Positions 22,472 through 36,713 are shown, counted from the stretch's first letter. The stretch: 64,000 bases of DNA from Mangifera indica (GCF_011075055.1 NC_058154.1:10920475-10984474); one strand, 5' to 3'. Notes: generated from the letters alone by a model not told the origin. A program made the numbers and translations.

Positions 22472-24224
22472 AGTCACCAACCTTACCTGTTTCAGATAGT
22501 ATTCTGCATTGATTTTAGGTTTTCATTTTGTTGGCTAACGGCCCCTTACGGTTCTAAACAATTTTCACTGAAGTTGAAACTGAAATAAATCAATTTGAAT
22601 TTGCATTAATTGTTAGGAGTTTTTGTTAGGGTTAGATATTCTGGTTTTGAAATTTTCAGAAAAATGTTTGAATAATCTACATTTTCGATGATCACATGTG
22701 ATTCACTCTCGCCATGCAAATCACGCGTGGTCGGAAGAGTTGGAGACAGGGTGCTTTTGAGATTTTTCAAACAGTCTATGTCAAGTGGGTTTGTGTGGTG
22801 GGGAGCTAAGTGTGGGATTTTAATACATGGGGGTTTTTTACCTGAGCTGACATGCCGGTTGCGTGGTGGAGGTTTATGTAGTTTTCCACCACATGTGGTG
22901 GGGGTGTTCATAATTTAACGGTTTTTTCATATTTTTCATTTTAAGGAACAAATTAAAATTTTTTTATTAAAAATTTCTTTTTATACATAGTTTTCCAATT
23001 TTTTTGTTTATTTTTCTCCATTAAACATGCATTATCAAATTTGACCTATTTTAATTTATTTTCTTTCATAAAATAACTTTTAGATACAAGAAAAAAATAT
23101 AAAATTCGGTCAAATTGAGTCACATATTATCAATATTATCGTATTTTTAAAAACATATTAATGATGGTATATTATATATACATGTTTTATGTCTTTTTTT
23201 AATCTGAATTTTATGAGTATTTTTCATAAATATATTTTTTTATTATTTATCATATTATATTTATATAATTCATATATTATTATCATTTTTTATATATATA
23301 TATGCTAACTAAACTGATAATAATAAAAAAAGAAGATGAGAGGGAAAAAAAAAAAATGATGAAGTCAAAATTTAATTTTTGTATAAGTAGAGTATAAATG
23401 TATTAACTTTATTGCATATATTATATGATATGATTTAAACTAAATACCTTTTTCATCTTTAAAAATGGGTGAAAAAATGATTTTTGCAAATTTAGAGGTA
23501 AATAAAGCGTTGCGAGTTAGATTTCAACTGAATTAAATTCAAATCCGCAATAAAAGTATTTTAACTTAAATCTTTTAAAAAGAGTTAAATTTAATTCTTG
23601 AGTTTAAGTTCGAATCGAATTTTAAACTCAATTCGATAGTGTAATTAAATAAATGATCTAAAATAGTGTTATTTTGATCCATATTAATTAAAATAATATT
23701 ATTTTAATCGATTTATATTAAAATTTTGTGAAGTTACAAGCGTGACAAACTATACACCCATAAAACTTGGGTACGGTTTGAATTTAAATTTAAAAATATT
23801 TAATTCTTCGATTGGAGTTCAAACTTGTTTGAATTAAATTTATTTTAAACTTATTTAATTTTAACCAAACTTAAATAAATTTGATTCAAATCTAAGCGTA
23901 AAAATGATGAGCCCAGATTCAGTGGAAAGTGGTATTAAGCTTCTTTTTGAAGTGAAAGTATAATTACAAAATTGGTGGAATTTATGCCTCGGTAGTCCAA
24001 ACACCAAAGAAACGAAGAGCCGATTCAAAAGCACCAAAAAGCCAAAACAAAGTCCTGCTCTTTACAACTTCATCCTCATCTTCATCTTCTTCTTCTTCAT
24101 CATCTTCATCTTTCGGCGCATATTGCTTTTGCGTTTAGTTCCAAATATTCTCTCTTTTGTTTTTATTATTATTATTTGAAATTCATTTTACTCTTCTATT
24201 TTAGCTGCTAATAGAGAGAAAGAA
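22472..24224. other. Intergenic, AT-rich, and UBP14 leader
   Basis: 22600-22920 is less AT-rich and contains a CCACCACATGTGGTGG palindrome, but no gene I recognise. 22920-23900 is strongly AT-rich. 23500-23890 has decayed inverted words such as AAAATAGTGTTATTTTGA and AAAATAATATTATTTTAA that may be an old miniature element. 24060-24110 is a CT-rich leader typical of plant 5' UTRs just before UBP14. Confidence 0.5.
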
Positions 24225-27200
24225 ATGACAAACCCTATGGACCGGCTCCGATCCAATCTCTCTCGGGTTCGGATCCCCGAACCAACCAATCGCATCTTCA
24301 AGCGGGAGTGTTGCATATCCTTCGACACTCCGGTATTTTCCTCTCTTTTTCTTGCGATTTTCTCTTTGCTTCTCCAGATAGCTTAGGAAAAATTAAACAA
24401 GTAGTTACTGTTTGCTGTTAGGCATAAAGGAAGGGAAATATAGGAACTAGTTTAAGATAGTTTGCAACTAGGAAATGTTGTATATTAGCGTATTAGATAT
24501 GTTTGTTTGGCGTCCGAGAAGGTTCTGGAAATGGAAGAGAGAGAGAGAGAACTCTAAGATTTTCTTAGGCATGATTGCTATGCTGAAATGAAATGTACTA
24601 GCTCTGCTGCGTTTAGACAATGCTACTATGTATCTGCTTGTTTAATTTGTGTTGGTTGTGGTGGTTTTGTTTGCATAGCTTGGAGTAATTGTGGAATAAT
24701 CAGAAAATGTTGCATTTTTGTTAATTTTTAATTTTTTCTTAGCTGTGATGTAGAGGATGGAGTTCAACAAATGCTCCGGGGAATCAACAGGGGCCTAGAG
24801 TTATTTTTAACCCCAATCTGAGTCTTGCTTGAGAAGTTTCTTAAATCTGATATGTTTTGAAATACAAAAGGGAAATCAAATAATTGACTTGTGTGAGAAA
24901 GACCATTGCATGTAAATGAATTCACTCGCTTTTGCTTCATTTGACTTGCCAGTTGGGGAGGGAGTTAATAGTTTCTAAGTTCTAGCTCCCTCTCTGGTTC
25001 TTTATAGTTTTATGTTCTAATTGAGTTATTGTGATAAGGTTAACTGTTTGAGCTATAGGAAGTTTATAGTTTTGTCAAGGCTTGTTTATCTTCACTTTTT
25101 CTCTGTTTAATTGGCTATATTTTATATCATTGTGGTGCATCATGTTGACTCTGGGGATAAATTTCAGAGATCTGAAGGTGGGTTGTTCATCGACCTGAAT
25201 ACATTTCTTGCTTATGGGAAAGACTATGTTGGTTGGAACTTCGAGAAGAATGGAAACCCTGTTTATTTGCATATAAAGCAAACAAGAAAGTTGATTCCTG
25301 AAGATAGGCCTTTAAAAAAACCAACTCATTTGGCTATAGGTATTTAAACAAGATGCTCTGTTCTATAATTTGATAGCATTATTGGGTATGTGAATTATAA
25401 TGTTTTCATGGTTGAGATATGTTCATTTATACTCTCTCTGTGTGTCTAATCCTGCACCTATTTTTGTAAAAGAAGGCCATGCTTGATGCTATTGATTGTA
25501 TATCCAATTGTTATTGGCTGTTTGAGGAGAAATATAAAGTATCTTTGTGGTTTACTTTCAGGTGTTGAAGGGGGATTTGACAATAATGAAACTGAGTATG
25601 ACGAAACTCATAATATAGTCATATTGCCTGATTATGTAATCCTTCCTTTTCCTTCCGTGGAGTTACCTGAGAAGGTAATTGTTGTTTTTATCATCTATTA
25701 TTTAATGTACAAATGTTTCTATCATCTCAAGAAAAGATCTTATTTTGATTTTTCCATGTGAAACATTGCAGGTAAGGTTGGCGGTGGATGCCATCTTAAT
25801 GGCTGAGGGTGCTGAGAGGAAAGAGCAAGTTGCAGCATGGACAGCTGATAAGAAGCAAACTAGTGCATATGCAATGAATTTGCGACAGATCAACAATGGA
25901 GTTATTGTTCCGCCATCTGGGTGGAAATGCGCTAAGTGCGATAAACGGGATAATCTATGGTTGAACCTTACTGATGGAATGATCCTTTGTGGGAGGAAAA
26001 ATTGGGATGGAACCGGTGGAAATAACCATGCCTTTGAACACTATAAGGAGACAGGCTACCCTCTTGCTGTAAAGCTTGGGACAATTACTGCTGATCTAGA
26101 AGGATCAGGTGATGCTTCCTTATAGACTAGGAAACTTTTCTTCAGTTATTACTTACATCTAATTTTGTGCTTGTTCACACTCTAATTGCCTTTCATGACA
26201 TACCAAAAATCTTATTGTGAAATTTATTTAGGGTTTCATTTGAAAGTAATTTTCTTCAAACTTTGAGTAAACTTGAAAACCGTTAGGTAATGAGTTCTGC
26301 TAGACAAATGAGTTTTACAAAGGCAACAAATAAGCTGTTGCAGATGCCATTTACATCTAGGTGATTATTTTGAATTAGAAAATGTTGCTTTGCATTGTAA
26401 AGCATTTTGGAGTCTGAAATAACCTGAAGACTGAATGATTTTTTCGTAGTTCAATTTATCTGATACAACTGATTTTCATTCTAATTTTGCATTAATATTT
26501 GTTCTGAGATGTATTGAAAACTGATCATGGGTAAATTATCGTGGCAGCTCAGATGTTTTCTCTTATCCCGAGGATGATAGTGTCTTGGATCCACTTTTAG
26601 CACAGCATCTGGCATTTTTTGGCATTGATTTTTCATCACTAAAGAAGGTAAATTATATATGTGGAACAGCACTTGAGACCTAGTACTTGTTTAAACATGG
26701 CATTTTCATTCTCATAGGAGCAATGTAAATTTCCCATGTAAAGCAACACTTTTGCTATTCATCTCTTACCGTATCTTGTTTCTTGATTGTTAGCCCGTAT
26801 TTCTACATTGAATACATTTGGCATTTTGACACAAAGTATAGCTTTACTTTATTACATAAATTAATTAGATCTTATTACAAGTCAATCTCACTTATCTTCA
26901 GACTGAAATGACAACTGCTGAAAGGGAACTTGACCAAAATACCAACTTTGATTGGAATCGTATTCAAGAAAGTGGACAGGAAGTGGAACCCCTTTTTGGG
27001 CCAGGATATACAGGACTTGCCAATCTTGGAAACAGGTAATAAGCTCCCTGTGGGTTGTTGTTATGGGCAATGTATTGGTGAAGTAACTTGTTTGCTGGCT
27101 CTGTTTTCTTGCAGCTGCTACCTGGCAGCTACCATGCAAGTTGTGTTCTCAACACGTTCCTTCTGTTCACGGTCAGTTTGCATTTATTAATATATGCGTG

Positions 27201-28193
27201 TACCATTATCTTGTGGATAAATACTATCCACTTACTTCCCTTTGGAAATTGTTTATGCTAAATCACTTGATTTCATTTTGGTGTCCTAATTCTTTCAGGT
27301 ACTATGTGAACCAAAATTTAAAATTGGCATTTGGGGCTGCTCCTGCAGATCCCACTGTGGACCTAAATATGCAGTTGTAAGTGATCAACACTATCTTTTT
27401 AAAATTTGTTCCAATTGGTTGTGTTAATTAGGTTGATAATTGTATTGCTAATTGGAACTTTGTTCCTTGTGTGACATATTGCAACCCATAGCACTCTAGA
27501 AATGTATCTTTACTCTCTTACTAGAACTGGTATGTCTTCTGTTTGGTATACATGTTAAGTGATTCAAAGTAAATTTTATGGTTTTTTCTGATGCTGCTTC
27601 TTTTGAGTTTTCCTTTAGTGAAAGACATCTAATATGATTAACAATGACTTAAATTTGGGTTGAAGTTGTTAAATGGCGGATTTGGATTAGTTATGATTGT
27701 TCTAATTCTTCCTCCTTTTGTGGCAGAACAAAGCTAGGACATGGTTTGCTCTCTGGAAAATACTCTATTCCAGCTCTGGAGGTAAATATACTATCTTAAT
27801 TTGGAGTTCTGTGCATCTTTTGCCCGGCTGATTTACTTTTGTTTAACTTCTTTTTCAGAAAGATGATAGTGCCAATACTGCAACTACAACGGATACTGTA
27901 AAGTTTCTCCTGACCATTCTGTTCAAATTCCAAGTTTGCTTATACTCTTGAGATTCTTAAGTTGCATCATGAAATTGCCAATAATTAATCGACACGATTA
28001 TATCTGAGACTCTGTTTTAATTCATTCATTGGTGTCTTAGAAATCAAACTCAACTTCTTTTAATGCAACTTACGTGTGTTTAATTGCTTCTACCTTCATC
28101 ATTTATGATCTATTAGTTATGTAGTTTGATTCAAAGGATTGGTTGCTGCTTACCCATTTATTTGCAGATTAATTTTTCATGCGCGCACGCGCG

Positions 28194-28224
<31 letters not shown>

Positions 28225-31200
28225 TGACAATCATTGTTTACTATCTTTTAATTTTTGCTTCCTTTTTCCCACCTTAAAAATATTCAGAAACAGGAAGGGA
28301 TACCTCCTCGTATGTTTAAAGCAGTTATTGCTGCCAGCCATCCAGAATTTTCTTCTATGAGACAGCAGGTATGTTAACAATAGCTCTATTACTTGGATCT
28401 TTTTTTATTTCGGATCCAATTTTTTGCCACACTCTCATAGTATTCCCACATACATCTCCTGTACATAAGGGATTTAAGTAAACGACATATGGTATATGAA
28501 CCACCTTATTTGTTGAGATATGGATGCCATCTTTTGAATGGACAATAATTTTAGGGGGTAATCTGTCTGATGCTGTTGTTGTTCTGCAGTAAATGAGCAT
28601 CAGTTCGGTGGGATGTCATAACCTATGCACATCAGGTTGTGTGTAACTAGCTTATGTAACTGCTTGACATCTTTTTGCTTGCAGGATGCTTTGGAATTTT
28701 TCTTACATTTTGTTGATCAAGTTGAACGTGTTCATTCTGGAAAACCTGATTTGGATCCCTCAAAAAGTTTCAAGTTTGGCATTGAAGATCGTATTGCATG
28801 TTCATCTGGCAAGGTTGCTTACAACAGAAGGCATGACTACATTCTTTCTTTGAATATTCCGCTGCATGAAGCTATTAATAAAGGTAATTTTGGTCTTTTT
28901 TCTTTGAGACATACTTTCTAGAGTTAGTATTCTAATGATTTTACTGTTCAATAATTCAGAAGAAGTACAAGCTTTCCACAAATTGAAAGCAGAAAAGATT
29001 TCTGAAGGAAAGGATGTGTAAGTTTAAATGGTTTAAAGGTCATACTTTTTTTATTATGTTAGAATTATTTCTAAGTATATCTGCTTCTAGCAGGTCCAGT
29101 GATGAGATTGTACGTCCAAGGGTTCCTCTAGAAGCATGTCTAGCAGCCTTTTCAGCCCCTGAGGAGATAAGCGATTTTTATACCACTGCGTTGAAAGCTA
29201 AGACAACAGCGATCAAGTAAGATTTTGATCTTTCACAAGCTTCCATGTTATTTTTACCAGGTTATGGTGACAGTAAATATAAGTTTGGACAAAACTTTAT
29301 CATGTGCCCATCCAGATTAACATGAAAGGTTAGGTCCTATGTTAATCTGAATTCAAGTCAGAATTGACCATTTATTGCTCCTTAAATGAATTTTTTGTTG
29401 TTATGGGTTTGTCACAAAGTAAGGATGAATAAGGCTTGTTCATACGAACCATGAATTGATAATTGATTATAAGATGGCCGCCACCATTAAAATGTTCATA
29501 GTCACATTGACATGTATTTGGCAATGCAGGAATGCTGGTTTGACATCATTTCCTGACTATTTGGTGTTGCACATGCGTAAATTTGTAATGGAGGAGGGCT
29601 GGGTGCCCAAGAAGCTTGGTATCTTTCCTATAGCTTCATTACTTCTGTTGCCCATCATTGTTTCTCTTTAATTGGTACTGTACTTGACTGTTCCTATATT
29701 TATCATGTATGTCCTTCCAGATGTGTATATTGATGTTCCAGATATCATAGATATTAGTCATATGCGCAGCAAAGGCCTTCAGCCTGGGGAGGAGTTGTTA
29801 CCAGAGGGTGGTATGTGATACTTTACAGAATTTCTGATGTCACTGTGTGCCTGTGCTCTTCATTTATTCTCTCGTGTGCATGATCATGTGACTAGAAACC
29901 TTGACCAATTAATTAATGCTTTTTCTGTCACTATGAATTTTGCAGAATGGCTTAGTTTAAGAAATTATCAGTTTTATCCATGCTACAGAAGAAGGATTCC
30001 CAGGTTTTATACTATGTATTTTTTATCTATGTTTTCAGGCCCTGAGGATGAGGCAGAATTGAATATGCCTGTTGCCAGTGAGGATATAGTCTGCCAGCTT
30101 GTGTCGATGGGATTTAATCATCTTCATTGCCAGAAAGCTGCTATAAAAACCTCTAACACTGGAGTGGAAGCGGCAATGAATTGGCTACTCTCACACATGG
30201 ATGATCCAGGTATCTCAATATCAAAGCTTTCATGCCTGGGTAATCAATCACTTAGTGATCTACCTGCAACAACTAGTACATAGATTTTTGTAGCTCTTCG
30301 GTGAATCATATTAGTGAATGATACTGATGCAATTTCTTTTGTTTCAGATATAGATCTTCCTATTTCCCAACAGTCACAAGGTGCTACAATTGACCAATCA
30401 AAAGTTGATACCTTGATCTCATTTGGTTTCCAAGAAGAGATTGCACAGAAGGCTTTGAAAGCATCGGTAAAATCTTTATAGCTTCTCATTTATTTTCGGG
30501 AAAAGTACATTTGACAACATAGCTTCATGAAGTACTGGAAAGATTCTTACTGTTTCTTTATCTCTGTGATTTTCTACAGGGTGGTGACATTGAGAAAGCA
30601 ACAGATTGGATATTTAACAATCCAGATGCTTCTGCTTCATCAGATATGGATGCTACCTCATCAGGCACGGCACAAACTCTCGTTGATGCTGGTCTAACGG
30701 ATGGAGGAGGGAGTTAGTTCCTTTAACCTTTTTTATTTTTGTAACCATTAAAGTTCTTGTAGTCTGCATGATAACTGTGATTTTTTTGGACCGAATACAT
30801 ACTAGTCAGTTTCGCAATTCGTTTTTTCTAAGGTTATATTGTTTCAAGAATTCTATATTAATTTGCCTCTAAATTTTGTATGCTTAACACTAAAGGGATA
30901 GAAAGTTTCAACAGGGTGTTAAACTACTTGACTGAATTGAGTAACGGCCATTTTGTTGTTGATGACATTTGAAACACTGGTTGTTCCGGACAATGTTGCA
31001 GCCATTTTAAATACATATGATTAATCTGCTTAGTTTAAACTGCTGTTACCTCATCTTATTGCAGAATACCGGCTGTTCGGAATAGTGAGCCATATCGGAA
31101 CCTCTACCCAATGTGGTCATTATGTTGCCCATATCCTTAAAGATGGTCGATGGGTAATTTTCAACGATGACAAGGTTGGAGCTTCTGTCAACCCCCCAAA

Positions 31201-31243
31201 GGATATGGGATATTTGTATTTCTTCGAGAGGCTCAACAGCTGA
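24225..31243 (+). CDS. UBP14: Ubiquitin-specific protease 14 (isopeptidase T type)
   Basis: Twenty exons: 24225-24332, 25168-25339, 25562-25674, 25772-26108, 26553-26647, 26902-27035, 27115-27171, 27299-27376, 27727-27781, 27859-27897, 28288-28368, 28685-28883, 28960-29017, 29091-29216, 29530-29618, 29721-29810, 30039-30209, 30348-30466, 30580-30712 and 31065-31243. All phases agree and give 810 residues, close to the plant family length (about 800). The order is an N-terminal variant zinc finger region, a ZnF-UBP domain from about residue 178 (GWKCAKCDK to NNHAFEHY), the Cys box GLANLGNSCY with catalytic Cys at about 321, two UBA domains (about 611-667 and 680-730, each with an MGF or FGF core), and the His box CGHYVAHI with catalytic His at about 770. 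The family disassembles unanchored polyubiquitin chains in cytosol and nucleus and is needed for embryo development in Arabidopsis. Single-copy and intact here. Confidence 0.96.
28182..28224. repeat. Compound microsatellite in UBP14 intron 10
   Basis: A GCGCGCACGCGC run followed by (AC)n (28194-28215) and (AT)n (28216-28224). It lies inside the intron between exons 10 and 11, 64 bp before the acceptor. It is likely polymorphic. Confidence 0.9.
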
Positions 31244-33868
31244 AATTTAGGAGGCAGAAAGATGAAAAGATAGGAAATATTCAACTGCAGAAGAGATGGA
31301 ATAGGACGTGATTTTCAGAATCATTGCAATAGGCAAAGTGACTTTGAACTGCAGCTCTTGTTTGGTGTCATGAAACAACTTTCCTCCAGGCTGCGAATTT
31401 CTGAAAAAATTGCTTCTGCAGACCAGGTATACTTTTGGAGTGTACCATATACTTTGTTTTATTCATATGAAAACTAAAATTTCCATATTACTGAGGCTTT
31501 TGGAGTAAGATCAATGATAACCTGTAGGATACCCTTCAATGTCAAATTTGAGCCGTTGTTTTAGAGTGTCTTGTATGGTGCTGAGTTTAAAATCTTGTTT
31601 TTCAGATGGTTATATATATGTATAAATATAGAGGTGTGTCTTGGGTCGAATTCAGTCAGTGCACCATGCCAATGGGCCGACATGGCAAGGTAGGGGCACA
31701 ACCCCAGCACTTCTAGCTATGCCTCCGTGGGCCTTTAGCAAATCAGCTTGTCATATTATATACATTTTTTATGGGCCGTGCCTTAAGACTCCCAACATGG
31801 GTCACAGGCATGGCACGTCCTACAAATTTGTAGGTTGGGTATAATTCGACCTCTTTGACAAGTCTAGGCTAAAGATGGCGATGAGCTGGATATAGTTGAA
31901 TATTTTAATCGCCGTAGGAAAAACTTTTAGCTATATCTCCCATTTCTTACGCGGGGATTATGGGAAATCCTTGTCGTCTCCTTATAGAAAAAATCTCTCT
32001 TTCCTTTCGTCATCCCAACGGAAAAATTTTTCTGATTAGAAAAATAATATATTAATTATCAAATGTTATAGTATAATTATAATAATTTAAAATTTTTAAA
32101 AATAATTTAATATATAAAGTTCTATAAATATGTAAAGAGGAGGATAGGTTAAAGATATATTTATTTTTGTCTCGAACTGTAAAAATTTTAGTTATCTTTA
32201 TTTTTATTCTCGATTGGGGAATCCTTTTCCCAAATGAGAAGGGCAGACTGAATACCCAATTTCATATGTTGAATTTTCATCTAGTATAGGTATGCAAGAT
32301 AACTTTCTTCTTCCAACGATGGTATTGCATTGATAGAAGTGAAGATTTAGTAGTGGTTTAAACAGCCATTAATGAACAATTTTAATATTCCTCAACCCTA
32401 AGATTGAATCAATTAGACTACATGTATAATTTTTATGTATAATTTTATATATAAATAATTATATATTATTATATGAGTGAATATTGTTTTATTTTTAATA
32501 TTTAATTATTTAATTATATGATGATATATCGTTATTTGTATATAAAAATTATGTGTATAATAGTATTCTTTTTTTTTATGACTGAGGATTCTATTTATAT
32601 GTATTAGACAGGTAAATTCGAAACATAATAATCAAATTCATAATCATTACACTAAATAAGTTAAAGTTTTATAAACGTGATAGAAGTTTAAACTTAAATT
32701 TTTATTTTAAAAATTTTAATATTTTAAAAATTTTATTAATTTTATTAATTTTTAGGTCATATCATTACTCGAATTGAATGCATCTTTTGATCAAAGACGA
32801 AATTATCTTAAAGTTGAAGTACTGCCTCTGACTGCATTTAAAATTCAGTCTTTGTTATAAATATTATGAAAAATGAACTATGCCTTAAATGTATTCACAC
32901 AAAGCTTTGAAATTTTCCTCTTCACGCGGTCAAAAATCCACCTTATATAACAGTCTTTAGTCATTTAAAATGTTTAAATCAACATTCAAACGAGTAGTTT
33001 TTCTCTCTCTTTTTTTTTCTTTTTGGTTTGGAATTCTCTGAGTCTAATCCGGGTTGACTGAAAAGTCAAAGTCTACTCAGAAAGTACACCCAGACTCGGT
33101 GAACAATATTTACACGGCAGGATAACGTGCGCTGAATATCTTAACGGCTTCCAATTGGAAACGTGAAAGTCACTCCCTGGTGCCGTCTTGCCAATTATTT
33201 TCTGTTTTTATTAATTTTATAATATTATTATAAAAGGAGAAGCAGTCCATCCTTTTAAAATTAAGTTGGTGATCAAATCAGTAATTTTATTAGTTATAAT
33301 TTAATCAGTTTAATTAATTTAATTTATTATCAAATTGTAATATATTTTCTTGAATAATATCAATTATTTATTATATTTTTTAAACCTAAAATATATAAAA
33401 CATATAAAATATAATTTCAAATATATTAATTAAACAATTGATATTTTATTTCATAAATAAAGAAAAAATCAATTATAAATTATTGATTTTAAGTAATTTT
33501 TTCAATTTAACGGGTTTTTTAAATTTGATCAAATTTTAAATAAGTCATTATTTATATATAAATTAGATTAAATTATAAAATTGAATTAAATTATAGACTT
33601 ATTCATAATTTAACTGGTTAAATTAATTGATCTAATTCAATTTTAAAGAAACCGATAATAATAATAAACATGGTTCATACATTTGCCTAAATTTAGTAAC
33701 AGATATAATTATAAATATTAATATATTATTTTATTATATGGTTTAGGTTATTTTATTTTTAATTTAAATTATTTATTCTCATGAAATAAGTCAAGACGGA
33801 AAATATGTAATAAGACAAATGAAATAATCAAATTCATAGTTGAAATGGCAAATTTCTATCTTTAAATT
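31244..33868. other. UBP14 3' flank and AT-rich intergenic DNA
   Basis: 31244-31600 is the likely 3' UTR and flank. 31640-31870 contains GGGCCGTGCC and its near-complement GGCACGTCC words in an imperfect inverted arrangement, probably an old non-autonomous transposon. 32420-32566 is an AT-rich foldback of the family described in the findings. The rest is AT-rich and no gene is seen. Confidence 0.5.
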
Positions 33869-34354
33869 GGCCAAAGGACTATTTTTCACCCAAAGTATAT
33901 TGATTTCTCAAGTTTTTTTCCTATTAACTTTGAAAATATCATTTACCTAACCATTGACGGTTAAACTTAACCGTTTTAAGAGTAAAACCAAAGTCTTTGT
34001 TTCTGACAAAGACAAATTGTCTTCATCTAGAAACGAAGATGATGTCTTCATCGATGATGATACCGAGGAGGAGGAGACGCCACATGCCCAGAAGAAGAAG
34101 ATGTCAGAGAGAAAGAGACATCAGTTAGAGATCATTGGTCGTTACCAGAAAATTCAATCTAAAAGTTTCAAAACCCTAGGAAAAAAAAATATTGTTTTTG
34201 AAAATTTAGGTTGAAGATAAATTGTTAATTTTTAGAATTTAAATGGAAAATGATATAACTAACAAACTTAGTTAATTTTAATTGTTCATAAATAGGTAAA
34301 TGAGATTTTCAGAGTTAACAAGAGGAAATTTAGGGGGGGGGGGGGGGGGGCGGC
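33869..34354. mobile_element. Mutator-like miniature element with 9-bp target duplication
   Basis: Flanked by CTTTAAATT at 33860-33868 and 34355-34363. Length is 486 bp. The left end reads GGCCAAAGGACTATTTTTC, closely like the elements at 42950 and 50440. The right part carries a run of 18 G (34333-34350). The interior holds an open frame (about 33954-34214) rich in acidic and basic residues; it has no recognised domain and may be captured or chance sequence. Confidence 0.7.
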
Positions 34355-35158
34355 CTTTAAATTCTAATAAGTTAAATGCCCACCTCTAGTCTACTTTTAT
34401 CTTTTATAAGTAAATCTATTTGTTATTTTCAAATAATTATTTTACTTTTTCATTAAAATTAACATTAGAATTTAATATAAATATTAAATTATAAATATAT
34501 TTTTTATTTATATAAAAATTTATTATTTAAAATTTTAAAAAATATTAAAACTTGAATTAACATTATAATATTTTTTTCAATTTTTTGGGATATAACTATT
34601 ATTTTTAGAATTATTGAAGGATATATTAAAATTTTAAAAACCCTCTAAACATTTTTCAAATATTCAAAACCCTTTAAAAATTTTAACATATCTATTAAAA
34701 ATTATGGTGCACATTCTAAACTTTTAAAAAAAGAATAAAAAATTTTGTGTAAAATGATTTTTTTGTTCTTTCCCCTAGAGGAATTTCTCGATGGATGTGG
34801 ATGAGGGATGAGAATTTAATTTTTTAAAACTTAAAGAATGAGAATGCTAGCTCAGCAAACGTTGGGAGGGATTTATGTATTGGCCGAATTTTAATTAGAT
34901 GTAATCATAATTAGCTTCTTTAATTATCATCGTAATCAAATTTTCCGTCGTCAACAATCACGACAAGTACTCTAGTTTTGGACGGACCGTCCCAAGAAAC
35001 GGAATCGCCGCCCTCTTGAACACCGTTCAATTTTCCCTCGTTTTCTCAGTCAATTCCTCCGAAATTTTCTTCCCCCACAAACACTCGTTAAATCCTCGCC
35101 CACCCCACCGAAAAAAAAAAATCCTCCCTCACATCAGTCTCACTTGAACTCTCACGTT

Positions 35159-36131
35159 ATGAACTCGGAAACTGCTACCAAGTTGATCACAAGCGACAAC
35201 AAAAATAACTATGAATCCAACAGGAAGTTCTTGTTGTGTTGTACCATGCCGCCGGGGACTCCGCTTGTTGCCATCAACATGAATAAACATGGTTCGGTCC
35301 GTTCCGTCCGGGGCTGCGCAGACGAGTTGAAAGAGCCGGTTTTTACGTACGTTGCTGCTGGGGAGAAGAGGAAGAAGAAGAAGGGCGGTGGCAAGAAGCT
35401 TCTGCGTTTGGTCAAGGCTATTTTGTTTGAAACTTCACTGGTTAGTTTTAGCCTTTGTTTTTTTTTTTTTTTTCTATGTAATTTTGTTGTTTTCCATTGT
35501 TGATATGTTGGTGTGTTATGTTTGTTTTAATAAACAGGCCAAGAAGATTAAAAAGAGGAAAGTGATAAGGAAGCAGAAGCAACCATCAAAAGGGACATTT
35601 TCAGAAAAACCTGAAAAATCGGAATTATTCAATGAAAGTTCAATCAGTCAAGAAAGTATGGACATTGGAAGTGGAAGAATATTTTCAAGTACTGCTTCCT
35701 CTTCTTTATGTTATTCTTCTAATTCCTCTGCAATCACATCATCTTCCGCACGTTCCTCATCAGTTTCCTCCCATTCAAAGTCTTTTTCCGATCGAATCAA
35801 GCCATTTACTGTTCGGAGCAAGTCCTTTTCCGAGAAAGGCAAATCGTTTTCCGATCAGAACAAGTCGTTTCGGAGAAGCACATTTGAGAGAGTGGTACGT
35901 ATGAAGGATAGTAAGCAGGAGAATATGCAAATGAAAGGGTGTTATGGCCCCAACATGGGGTTGTGTTTTGTTCTAATTAGCCTCTTCGTTTTGGTCTTCT
36001 GGGGTAGATGTTGTGCCATTTTCTGCACTTCAACTTGGCTTCTTTTAGTCCCTCATTTGTCTATTGACAAAAATTCACCTCAAAATCTGGCTATCCATTC
36101 ACCCCAGCTTGATTCAGACTTTAACAAGTAG
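35159..36131 (+). CDS. Plant protein of unknown function with Ser/KSF repeats and a C-terminal membrane segment
   Basis: Two exons, 35159-35440 and 35538-36131, joined in phase 0, encode 291 residues. The start is the ATG at 35159. I do not recognise the family. The N-terminal third has a PPGTPLVAINMNKHGSVRSV stretch and a Lys/Arg-rich block (KRKKKKGGGKK) that could be a nuclear signal. The middle is Ser-rich with KSFS-type units (about residues 155-190). A hydrophobic segment follows at about residues 224-260 (GLCFVLISLFVLVFWG and more), which could be a single-pass anchor. It stands alone between UBP14 and the decayed TRM5-like gene. The 3' flank to about 36600 has no other gene. Confidence 0.7.
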
Positions 36132-36713
36132 ATCATAATCGAAAGACTACTCGAAAGGCACAATTCACATGATCGATAACTCTTCGACAATCTGGTTTGG
36201 AAAATTATAATTATAAGCCTGCAGAAGTTGCAGGAGGTTCAACTGTATTTTTTTACTAGTGCAGGTTTGATTTACCTGTTTAGTTTTAGGTTTTTGGTTC
36301 AATGTAAAGTTGTGGAAGCCAAGAAATTAGGGGCATTCTACAGTTTTTCCTTAGGAGAAGATGATTTTTTTTTTTTTCAAGTGTATAATGAATGCAATCA
36401 AATGAAAAATGCAAAAACATTTTGTCTGATATTTTACTTACAAAGCAATCTGTCACTATAGTTTAACAAAAATTTCAGTTGTCACAGATTATATTACATC
36501 CTTCCAATGAAGTAAATAGAGATGGACTTCTTCAGGGATATTGTTCAATAATCTTGCTCTTTGAAGCTAGAGAAAAAGATTCACGAATCAGTACATCTTC
36601 CCACTAAATTTTAAAAACCCCCTTATCCATCAATCTCTTTCAGAGACCAAACCCTCTTTCTTCCTCAATCTTCTCTTCTTTATCCATTTATTTTCTCTTC
36701 AGTAAACCCAAGT
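36132..36713. other. Short intergenic stretch
   Basis: Contains the 3' UTR of the preceding gene and a CT-rich leader-like stretch (about 36650-36710) just before the TRM5-like relic. No separate gene is seen. Confidence 0.6.

Noticed and set aside
31640..31870. Possible small gene near GGGCCGTGCC words
   Set aside because: The inverted words suggest an old transposon remnant; the open frame is short and has no motif.
35352..36131. One long frame reading through the intron of the unknown gene
   Set aside because: It uses another frame in exon 1 and crosses a clear GT/AG intron with a T-rich tract; splicing gives a continuous 291-residue protein.
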